From NCBI GenBank assembly GCA_026874595.1, contig CM049308.1, forward strand, positions 72,140,624 to 72,204,623: a DNA stretch of 64,000 nt. The letters are read 5' to 3'. This stretch comes from Sipunculus nudus (Eukaryota; Annelida; Sipuncula; Golfingiida; Sipunculidae). Below the pieces are notes generated by a model that was not told the origin of the DNA, ran no database searches, and saw only the letters and a list, made by a program, of their open reading frames with translations. Position numbers and translations under genes: made by a program. Shown one piece after another: positions 11,820-21,882 of this stretch. Numbering within the stretch: position 1 is the first letter of the stretch; every line of letters starts with the position of its first letter.

Positions 11820-12822
11820 AACTTCTCTGTTATTAACACTTTGAGGCTTCGTTAGGGACGGAGCACTTATTAAGCTGTGTTTCCATTCATCTGTAAATCT
11901 TGTACGTCTCGTATGCAAAAAATCAGATCCCTCTTTTTAAGATGAACTGTTTCCATATGTTCATTTTAACGTGCTCCGCATGCGTATGTGCAAAAACGGA
12001 CAGCATCGAAACGGATCGGTGAGCGATTCATCCGTTTTGCGGATGGCAAAAATGCCTACATTTCCCAACAGTGCCCTGGCACCAGGTTTGATGAGACATG
12101 TTGCCCTTCCCTGCCTGTCGTCCTTGCAGTTTCAAAAGAGGCACATGAAAGGGTATCCGCAAGAATACTTGTGGAAACAGTTTTTTGCGGACTGAGCGCT
12201 ATGGAACGTACGTACGTCTTTTGCGGATAAGTTTTTTGCAGATACATGGAAACACAGCTTTACTTGGCAAGCTCTCTATGAGAAAACCTTTCTATTACAG
12301 ACACTTTAGGCATCCTGATAGGCAGCCTGTATAACTTTGTAAGCTCTGTATTAGAACACCTCTTTACTACGAGAATTAGAGGCATTCTGAAGGCATCTGT
12401 CAGCTCTCTCTGTTTGAACACTTGCATGAGGCAGCATGATGGAGAGTGTACATACTTATAACTCTTAGATTACCTTTCTATTAAGAACACTTAAGACATT
12501 TTGATTGGGAGTGCAACTGTGTAAGCTCTCTCTATAAGAATATCTCTCTTATCACAGACACTTTTGGCATCCTGATGGACAGTGCACTTATATTATATTA
12601 TAACTTCGTCAGCTATCTCTTAGATTACCTCTGTATTATGAACTCTTAAGACATCCTGATGGGGAGTACATTTATAACTGTGCTCTCTCTTATAGCTCTC
12701 TCAATAAGAACATCTCTCTTATTACAGACACTTAAAACATCTAGATGGACAGTGCACTTATAACTCAATCTGTCAGCTCTGTATTAGAATACCTCTCTAT
12801 TACCGACACTTGAGGTGTCCTC
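11820..12822 (+). repeat. Decayed left edge of the 72-bp minisatellite
   Basis: Units here keep recognisable landmarks (CTATTACAGACACTT, GATGGACAGTGCACTT, AAGCTCTCTATTAGAA). They are much more diverged and vary in length compared with the core to the right. The gradient from decayed edge to homogeneous core is what unequal exchange produces. A MITE at 11,873-12,259 interrupts one unit. Removing it rejoins GGAGCAC-TTA to CTTGGCAAGCTCTCTATGAG, restoring a unit-like sequence. Confidence 0.75.
11873..12259. mobile_element. 387-bp MITE with TTA target duplication (PIF/Harbinger-like)
   Basis: The ends are AGCTGTGTTTCCATTCATC on the left and GATACATGGAAACACAGCT on the right, inverted repeats with two mismatches. 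TTA directly flanks both sides (11,870-11,872 and 12,260-12,262). A 3-bp TTA duplication is typical of the PIF/Harbinger superfamily, and no transposase is encoded. The interior has several TTTGCGGA/TCCGCAA motifs in both orientations, including near the right end, which may be subterminal transposase-binding repeats. The insertion sits inside a minisatellite unit. Confidence 0.75.
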
Positions 12823-15235
12823 ATGGACAGTGCACTTTCAACTCTCAGCTCTCTATTAGAACACCTCTATTACAGACACTTGAGGTGTCCTGATAGGCAG
12901 TGCACTTTCAACTCTGTCAGCTCTCTATTAGAACACCTCTATTACAGACACTTGAGGTGTCCTCATGGACAGTGCACTTTCAACTGTGTAAGCTCTCTAT
13001 TAGAACACCTCTATTACAGACACTTGAGGTGTCCTGATGGACAGTGCACTTTCAACTGTGTAAGCTCTCTATTAGAACACCTCTATTACAGACACTTGAG
13101 GTGTCCTGATGGACAGTGCACTTTCAACTCTGTCAGCTCTCTATTAGAACACCTCTCTATTACAGACACTTGAGGTGTCCTGATGGACAGTGCACTTTCA
13201 ACTCTGTAAGCTCTCTATTAGAACACCTCTATTACAGACACTTGAGGTGTCCTGATGGACAATGCACTTTCAACTCTCAGCTCTCTATTAGAACACCTCT
13301 TTTACAGACACTTGAGGTGTCCTGATAGACAGTGCACTTTCAACTCTCAGCTCTCTATTAGAACACCTCTATTACAGACACTTGAGGTGTCCTGATTGAC
13401 AGTGCACTTTCAACTGTGTAAGCTCTCTATTAGAACACCTCTCTATTACAGACACTTGAGGTTTCCTCATGGAGAGTGCACTTTCAACTGTGTAAGCTCT
13501 CTATTAGAACACCTATATTACAGACACTTGAGGTGTCCTCATGGACAGTGCACTTTCAACTGTGTATGCTCTCTATTAGAACACCTCTCTATTACAGACA
13601 CTTGAGGTGTCCTCATGGACAGTGCACTTTCAACTCTCAGCTCTCTATTAGAACACCTCTTTTACAGACACTTGAGGTGTCCTGATGGACAGTGCACTTT
13701 CAACTGTGTAAGCTCTCTATTAGAACACCTCTATTACAGACACTTGGGGTGTCCTCATGGACAGTGCACTTTCAACTCTGTCAGCTCTCTATTACACCTC
13801 TATTACAGACACTTGAGGTGTCCTGATGGACAGTGCACTTTCAACTGTGTGAGCTCTCTATTAGAACACCTCTATTACAGACACTTGAGGTGTCCTGATG
13901 GACAGTGCACGTTCAACTGTGTAAGCTCTCTATTAGAACACCTCTATTACAGACACTTGAGGTGTCCTCATGGACAGTGCACTTTCAACTCTGTCAGCTC
14001 TCTATTAGAACACCTCTATTACAGACACTTGAGGTGTCCTGATGGGCAGTGCACTTTCAACTCTGTCAGCTCTCTATTAGAACACCTCTATTACAGACAC
14101 TTGAGGTGTCCTCATGGACAGTGCACTTTCAACTGTGTAAGCTCTCTATTAGAACACCTCTATTACAGACACTTGAGGTGTCCTGATGGACAGTGCACTT
14201 TCAACTGTGTAAGCTCTCTATTAGAACACCTCTATTACAGACACTTGAGGTGTCCTGATGGACAGTGCACTTTCAACTCTGTCAGCTCTCTATTAGAACA
14301 CCTCTCTATTACAGACACTTGAGGTGTCCTGATGGACAGTGCACTTTCAACTCTGTAAGCTCTCTATTAGAACACCTCTATTACAGACACTTGAGGTGTC
14401 CTGATGGACAATGCACTTTCAACTCTCAGCTCTCTATTAGAACACCTCTTTTACAGACACTTGAGGTGTCCTGATGGAAAGTGCACTTTCAACTCTCAGC
14501 TCTCTATTAGAACACCTCTATTACAGACACTTGAGGTGTCCTGATTGACAGTGCACTTTCAACTGTGTAAGCTCTCTATTAGAACACCTCTCTATTACAG
14601 ACACTTGAGGTGTCCTCATGGAGAGTGCACTTTCAACTGTGTAAGCTCTCTATTAGAACACCTATATTACAGACACTTGAGGTGTCCTCATGGACAGTGC
14701 ACTTTCAACTGTGTATGCTCTCTATTAGAACACCTCTCTATTACAGACACTTGAGGTGTCCTCATGAACAGTGCACTTTCAACTCTCAGCTCTCTATTAG
14801 AACACCTCTTTTACAGACACTTGAGGTGTCCTGATGGACAGTGCACTTTCAACTGTGTAAGCTCTCTATTAGAACACCTCTATTACAGACACTTGAGGTG
14901 TCCTCATGGACAGTGCACTTTCAACTCTGTCAGCTCTCTATTACACCTCTATTACAGACACTTGAGGTGTCCTGATGGACAGTGCACTTTCAACTGTGTG
15001 AGCTCTCTATTAGAACACCTCTATTACAGACACTTGAGGTGTCCTGATGGACAGTGCACGTTCAACTGTGTAAGCTCTCTATTAGAACACCTCTATTACA
15101 GACACTTGAGGTGTCCTGATGGACAGTGCACTTTCAACTGTGTAAGCTCTCTATTAGAACACCTCTCTATTACAGACACTTGAGGTGTCCTGATGAACAG
15201 TGCACTCAGAACTCTGTCAGCTTAGAACTCCTCTA
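12823..15235 (+). repeat. 72-bp minisatellite core with 1,149-bp higher-order repeat
   Basis: About 33 head-to-tail units of 72 bp, recognisable by GACACTTGAGGTGTCC, GACAGTGCACTTTCAACT and AGCTCTCTATTAGAACACC. Variants differ by small indels: +2 (CTCTCTATTACAG), -2 (AACTCTCAGC) and -3 (CTATTACACC). The order of variants repeats with a 1,149-bp period (about 16 units): 13,116 matches 14,265, 13,396 matches 14,545, and 13,615 matches 14,764. Each unit carries the short hairpin GACAC/GTGTC. The right edge is abrupt, at about 15,180-15,235. Because the indels are not multiples of three, the array is not read as one protein, although a 235-codon frame survives at 13,615-14,322. Confidence 0.95.
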
Positions 15236-16400
15236 TATTGCAGGAAAAAAATAGGTCCTTCCAGCAGCATGTGTAATTAATAGGCTCGTTACACCGTATT
15301 CACATTCTACAGTCAGTCGGTAAGTCCTTAACACGTACAGTCTGGGCTGATTGGAGGAAGCATGAAGGCTGGCACCGGGAGGTAGAAGATAAGTACATTT
15401 GTTTGACCTTAAGTGCAGTGACTCCATATTATTTATCCTTGTTCAGGTCTGCGAGAGAAAAACTGTTGACTTGAACAGGTGGTGGTAAGAACAGATGTAA
15501 GGAGGAAACTTCTAAGTCTACAGCTTGTGAACATCTTCCCATCATTTTTTATCATGCTTTTTTCGTTTTTACCACGAGCAAGCTCTTAGGTGTGCTTACA
15601 TAAGATAAACCTTACTTACCAGCTACAGCGCTGTGAAGAACATTTTGTTATGAAGCAATCTACTAGACTTGGTCCATTTTAAAATTTGTTTGATCCTGAA
15701 GGTAGTTTTTAATACCTAAATTACTCTAAAAATGTTAAAATTTTACTGTAGCTGAATTTAGCTTCCATCCCCCTAAAAAACACACAAAAAAACAGGCTTG
15801 AACAAGTCTAAATGGTGAGGCTAAATTGGTACAAAATAGAGCATGAATTGGTTTTAATATTCAAACATAAGAAAACAAAGATGTATATGTATGTTGTTTT
15901 ATACTTTAAGATTTGTATAAATATGTATACTTCATTATTTCTCTACTTCAGGTTAACATGGTAGGTATAACTAAGGGTCACTTGATTTGATGTAGTTTTG
16001 TTCAGGATTGGTCTAAAATCAGGACACCATGGAAAATTATTTATTCTATAATAATCAGTAAAAATAATAATAATATAATAATCAGTAAATAGTAATCAGA
16101 ATGTCAAATGTATTAACCATTTACCATGGATTATCTGATGATCTAAAAAGCAATTTCCAAGTTCTAAGATTATGAACAGTATAAATATAATATATCATAA
16201 CCTTCAGATAGTTTATATTTAACTAAAGGACTTCAGTTATGATTCAGTGATAAAGCACAATATGTATGTTAAAGTCTACTGCCATCATCAGTGGGTTAGT
16301 TTGAGTAATAAGCTGATTTGTCTTGGTTCCTTTATTTACTTTGTAAAATGAAAATAACAATGAAGAGTTTTATGAAGCTCAGTCTCCAATTTTGTGGATC
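15236..16400. other. No recognised gene or repeat
   Basis: Sequence right of the minisatellite. A minus-strand donor-like CTG|GTAAGTAAG (at 15,610-15,620) lacks a convincing exon upstream. Short AATAAT runs occur near 16,060. Nothing can be named. Confidence 0.45.
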
Positions 16401-16539
16401 TCTCAAAGTGGACAAGTCACTGTCCAGATGCCTCAACAAAAAGAAACTGTTCATGGCATTTCTGAATTGTTGAATGTCTGTGGAATATCTGGTAGCCTGC
16501 TGGAGGTAGGGGGTCTACCAAATGAGAAAGACTTAGTGC

Positions 16540-16835
16540 CAATATATCGCAAATGGACTTGTTGTATTCATGGTAAATGTTGCTGATGAAGAGTGTAGGG
16601 CAGAGGGTATATGGAAAGAAGCTCTGAGAGCTGAGATGGAGCCAGATGATGTAGACACTAGAAAGTAAGGAAGAGAAATTAATTTGTATGCAATCAGAAT
16701 TGGAAGCCAATGAAGTAGTCTGAGGACTGGTGATTTGGTGATGAATTGTGTTTCATTGTTTTGGACCAAATGAAGTTGATGAATGGATGATTTGGGTAAA
16801 CCAAGAAGAGATTTACCGAAGTCTGGCATGGTGTG
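16540..16835 (-). pseudogene. Non-LTR retrotransposon reverse-transcriptase remnant (CR1/L2/jockey-like)
   Basis: Translated on the minus strand, this fragment shows the C-terminal reverse-transcriptase region typical of CR1/L2-like LINEs. A DFGKSLLGLPKSSIHQL block corresponds to the family's DYCNSLLYGLPKS stretch. It is followed by LVQN, PVLRLLHWLPI and YKLISL in the expected order and spacing. The frame is short, has no catalytic YADD region, and ends within about 100 codons. Adjacent minus-strand frames suggest frameshifts after LHWLPI. It is a 5'-truncated, decayed copy with no coding capacity. The family assignment rests on remembered motif order; the exact clade is uncertain. Confidence 0.72.
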
Positions 16836-17492
16836 ATCAGGGTTTGAACATATATTCTGATGGTACTGACTCTCTGTGTAGTTTAAGTACCAAAAAAATG
16901 TCAGTTGATGCTACAGCTGAATTGTGTTCTGCAAACAGTCTGTTGCAAGGCAGTACTTCTTCCTAAGGACATAGGATAAAGTAACGACCTCAATGCTTTC
17001 TGGTCTTTACTTAAGTGACTCCCTTTAGACTCAGACTGGAGCTTTTGGCTGGTCGTTGGTGTTAAGACATATGAAAAGATGCCATTTAAAAAAAACTTTT
17101 AATCTAAATGGTCACTATAACCTTTACAGGGTAGGCATTTGAAGAGGTTCTGTCTCTTTAAATTCAACTTGTCAGTAAATAAAGTCAGAACTTGTTTTGT
17201 ATCAGCAGAGAAGTAATAACTGTTTTGCCTTCTTCTGAGAATGACAGCAGTGTAGTTAAGTATATTTGGGTAAAAAAAATGTGGTGTCTCAGGCACTTAT
17301 TTTCAGTAATTAGTTTTTTATGATGGCTGGGATTTCAGTAAAATTTCATTTGATCATTGGACAACAAGATGATAACAGAATTGTTCTGCTAAACAAGTAA
17401 AAGCAAGCATATATGGAAACTGTGTTATTATTATTTTTTTTTTTACTTTACTTTATTGAACAAAATGTCTGAGTTGCTCTTGCTCAAAATTA
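16836..17492. other. Flank of the LINE remnant, nothing further recognised
   Basis: May contain more of the decayed LINE on the minus strand, upstream of the fragment above. No motif is clear enough to call. Confidence 0.35.
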
Positions 17493-18108
17493 TAGTCCGT
17501 TCCAGCACCCATGTCCACCTGTTTTTGCGCGTTTATCTCTACATAAGACAAACTTGCAAATCAAAATTTGCACCAATGGCATAAAAAGGCAAAAGCGTAA
17601 TTTTTGGTACCTTACCTACTCAAAATATAAATATTATTCACTTTACGGCCTGGTTGACATATCTCATATATATCCGTGGTTCATAGCGTCCCTAATTAGT
17701 GGCCATTGTTTATCCTCCTTGTATAAAGTAATGTGACGTAACAGTGAAGCGCGTGCACGTGGAGAATACAAGTCTCGCTGTAAACAGGGGTCGGCAGCTC
17801 TTGATTATTGGTCCCATGAATATGGGCGCCCTTTTTTAGTACGTCACGTCTATTATGACGTCATCCCTAATCCCTGATATGCCCATTTCACAGATTAGTG
17901 GCACAATGTTGCTATAGAATAGACTTGTTACTCATAAAATGGTTTTAAATTGTTTACAGGAAAATGTCATAAGGTACGCTATTATTTCCATAATAGTTAA
18001 TTACGCTTTTTCCTCTTTCTGCCCTAGGATTAAAAAGTTTGGACTTTCTTTGATTATCAAAAAAATAATCACGAAAAAACAGGTGGACAGGGGTGCTGGA
18101 ACGGACTA
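17493..18108. mobile_element. 616-bp TA-flanked element with about 40-bp terminal inverted repeats
   Basis: The left end TAGTCCGTTCCAGCACCC, continuing TGTCCACCTGTTTTT, is matched inverted at the right end (18,072-18,108) with only a few mismatches over about 40 bp. TA lies directly outside both ends (17,491-17,492 and 18,109-18,110). TA duplication plus long inverted repeats fits a non-autonomous Tc1/mariner-type element. The interior is GC-richer than its surroundings and includes a perfect cAMP-response palindrome TGACGTCA at 17,856-17,863, next to a second ACGTCACGTC. No transposase frame is visible. Confidence 0.75.
17856..17863. promoter_or_regulatory. CRE-like palindrome TGACGTCA inside the TIR element
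   Basis: A perfect TGACGTCA octamer, the known consensus for CREB/ATF factors, lies 15 bp from a second ACGTCA core (17,841 onward). Binding is only inferred from the motif. The context is a transposable element, not a recognised promoter. Confidence 0.35.
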
Positions 18109-18152
18109 TAGTAAATTACTGAAAATTAAAAGGAACATTTTAGGTGTGTTGT

Positions 18153-18170
18153 GGGGGGGGGGGGGGGGGG
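18153..18170 (+). repeat. Poly-G run (18 nt)
   Basis: An uninterrupted run of G lies 45 bp right of the TA-flanked TIR element. Exact length is prone to sequencing error. Confidence 0.9.
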
Positions 18171-21100
18171 AGAAGTCAAAATTGATGCCACATGGTACTT
18201 TCTGCCTATATATATGGAGAGATGGTTTAAATAAATGGAGTAGAGCATAACAAATCAAAAGTCTGGATTTTTTTTTAACTCTCAATGATTCAGTTACTGA
18301 AGCATCGTTTTTATATTGCAATTGTCATCAATATTCACCAATATGTGAAAGGTACAACATATTATAGTCTTATGACAGGGAGTAAATTGCACAAGCTTGT
18401 ATGGATATCTGTTTGAATTAGTATATTTGTCTGGACCTTTTAACTAAAAACCTGCAACAGATTTCCACTTAAAATTCTTACACTAGGTAGGTCCCTGTAG
18501 TATCTCAGTCCACCCCAAAGATGATCCAGATTTATTATCTGCATTCTATAATATATATACACAGGAAAAATTGGAGAATTTTCTACTTCCTAGACAACGA
18601 AAGTGTGTGGTTGTCATGCAGTCTCTGACTGTCTTGTGCATATATTTGTTCTCCTGGTCACCTGACTATTTGTTTTAACCTCAATTAATTATGACAAATG
18701 TGTTGGTCTTAAATATCATCATAATACAGATTTATTGGCTTATGTGGTATTTGATTTCTCCAAAGAGATATATTTATTGTAAGTCCGATAATCTTATGAA
18801 TGTATCATTACAACATAGTATGACACACAAGAATACATTGTTACTAATTTATTAATATTAAACTAAAAACACACCAGATATTAAATTGTAATGACACTCT
18901 TGTCACCATAGAAACTAAAAATTAGTAATTACATAATGTGAAAAAAAAATCTAACAAACATTTTCATCTGTTAGCCCTATGCTTACTCTTAAGTAAAATA
19001 GACTTAACAAGATGGTGATGCTTGAGGCCATGTCTGCTACACTTTCCAAGGGAAATTTCTTCTAAAAATGGATTTGCTGGCAGATAAGATTAAACCCTTT
19101 TACTGCACAGATTATGTCATCCTCTCACTGAGTCTGTGTCAAAGTGAGTCATAGACAGTAATGCAAGTTGACAGTAAATAGCTTAAGTATCTTATTGACA
19201 TCCAAAAGAACTTTGTTAACAGTCGGAACATGTGCCCAGGGGTTATTTTCTTTTTGACTTTCTTATGAATTTGAATTGGATCGACATATTCAAGACTCTG
19301 TAAATATTGAGTTTTGGCCACCAATTTCATATACAAGAGGATCCTTTACTAGAGTATTACCTGAGAAAAGGCCAGATAACATCGCACACTTTCTCGAAGC
19401 TTGGATTAAAAAAAAGTTGTAAGAGTTTTTTAATGCCAACATTTAATATAGACTCTCACTCTTAATAAGTGCTAAACCTTATATTTAATTTTAAAAAATG
19501 TTGAGAACTTTGCTGTAACAATCAAATATACCATCTAAATGAAGTCATTGATAATATCAATTAGACTGTATATATTGTCAATCATGTCACTCTGTTTTAT
19601 TTTTAGACAAATTAAAGTATGGTCATATTTTTAAGTACAAATTGTGTCTGATAGGACCACTGCTGTGGGAAGCTGATGACACTTGTTCATATCCATTGCT
19701 GCTTATATTGACTTTTTGATAGTTTATTGCATCTATACATAGTTCTGGAAGAAAACAGGTCACTTGGTAGTCATCTGATATTTCCCAGGGTTCTCTGACA
19801 TGTTCAATAGTGACAGTTTGAGCAGGTTCAACGCAATGACTTGGACCAGAATGCTTGGTACAGTTCCCTAAAGATGTCTACAGTATCACGAAAGCAGACT
19901 TATGGAAATGACATCAGGGTTAATACTGAGGGACCGTAGTAGATTAAGCCACCACGTTTCTCACCAGATGCAGCGGAACAGTGTGCCTCCTTATAGTAGA
20001 TTATGCATTGGTGTGAGGAGGAAAGAATTTGTTTGCCTGTAAGCAAAGTAGATTTACCTCAAAAGAATCTGGTGCAGGAGAAAAAAGAACAAGTCATTCA
20101 TGGAGTAATAGTATTAGACAAAACAGTGTATGTGCTGGGAGTATAAAATTTATAGAATGTCTGATGGACAGATTCCTTGTTATTGTCTTAAAGGATATCA
20201 TTAATCCTGTTTTTTAACCCATGAAAAAATGAAATCTAGTTTACACGTTTACAACATATTTAAGAAATTTGTTGGTCCATTCAAACAGTATCAGGTTATT
20301 TTCAAAGAAATATATGCAATATATAGGCATTGCTTTGTATACTACTGCTGCTTTCTGAACAAATAATGTGAAAATAATTTATCCATCAACATTCAATTAC
20401 TATTCCCCAGTTTCATGCTTGACTTGCAGTGTAGATATGCTTACAAGACAGTCACAGAACTAAAGCATATATGTTAATTTATGGGTGTGCTAATATACTG
20501 ATACAGGGTTTAAAGCTTTATAATGTTCTGGTTGCTTATTTTTGTTCCCATAACAAAGACTGGCATGTTTCCAATTAGGTTTTTTACATTGTTATTAATG
20601 AAAAGAGTTTTCTTGGATTTTTACATTCTGAGTAGGGCAATTTGTAAGGGAAATAAAAATCCTTAAAATTTAATAACATGGTTCTGATTTGTTGCTGTTG
20701 CACATTGTTTATATGAAGATGAAGCCACAGATTTCTGTACTGATTATGATTTAGTATACTGATTTAAGAAGAATACAGAATCTCTGTGCTTGGTATGAAT
20801 TGTGAAATATATGAATAATAAATATATGGTATAAATATGATGTCTTTACACAAATATAAATGTAAGATCTTTATGGAGGTATTATCTTAATTATAGTGTC
20901 CTGCAGCGGGCTGGCCTCGTATGAATATTATCCAGTGAGTGGAACTTGCTGGGTTGGAGTACCCCTGTGTTATGGATATGGTATCTGGTTACATATAAAA
21001 TGGTGATTAGCACACTAATGGCCATTAATCAAGGAAAATATCATGAACAGCTAATTGTGGAGACTGTCCAAATACAGGTTCAGAAATAGCAAGTCACAGT

Positions 21101-21750
21101 TACGCACAGGGCCAAACTTGTAACTTACTCAGAGGTTCAGCATTCCGTGTTGTCACATGATTTGAATAATGATTACATATAGACAACACATTATGTGTCT
21201 GATAAAAGTATGCCTTGAGCGTGTTACGGGAGCTTGGGCGGTTTTTGTGTGAACACTCTGTAAATTCCTTGTGTGATGGTCTTGTGTTCACAAACAGGGA
21301 AAGACAGTTCAGTCCACAGAGGAACTTATTAATACACAGCCACCATTGTTATGTGACATGATTATGTTAACATAGTCATAATCCTTATACTGTTATGATG
21401 GAAATCATATACTGAGTACTCAGCAGCAGGTGTCATTTATTTTAGCTGATATATAGGTCATCTGATTAAACATTTATATAAAAATGAGACCACACAAAAA
21501 ACAACAAAAGTTCTAAGGAATGGCAGCTCTTATTCATCAGGGATCAAACGTCTGTTTTCCATGAATGATCTCAAATTAATGTTGCTACTTGCTGCTTTGT
21601 CTAATCTTCCCCTCAAAGAAATTATACCATCTTATATAATATATTTAAAATTATTGCAACATTTTTATTCATAATGAAAACATTGATAATCAATTTCACT
21701 AGCGTGTGTCATCCTTATAGACCATTTCAAGAACTGTATAGCACATATTA
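18171..21750. other. No recognised gene or repeat
   Basis: 3.6 kb of AT-rich sequence in which I see no repeat unit, RNA gene or exon with paired splice sites. Confidence 0.45.
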
Positions 21751-21880
21751 CAGTGGAACCCCACAATTACGACCACCTTGCAGACTGATCAAAATTGTCA
21801 TAATTTGGGCGGGGTTGTACCTGTGGAAGTCTAGGTTACCTGGATCATTCAGTACCGAGTCCCAAGGTTGAGTTCAACTG
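21751..21880. mobile_element. 130-bp TA-flanked MITE, CAGTGGAACC end
   Basis: It starts CAGTGGAACCCCACAATTACGACC and ends GGTTGAGTTCAACTG, an inverted match (CAGTTGAACTCAACC). TA is present on both sides (21,749-21,750 and 21,881-21,882). The end sequence resembles those at 27,914 and 50,342. TA duplication suggests the Tc1/mariner/pogo group. Confidence 0.65.
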
Positions 21881-21882
21881 TA

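Noticed and set aside
12823-15183. Tandem array taken as a CRISPR array
   Set aside because: Units are directly contiguous 72-bp repeats without unique spacers, and the sequence context is animal.
12823-15183. Overlapping ORFs of 69-235 codons in the array as separate genes
   Set aside because: They are the same repeat read in different frames. Unit indels of 2 bp shift the frame, and the starts are arbitrary.
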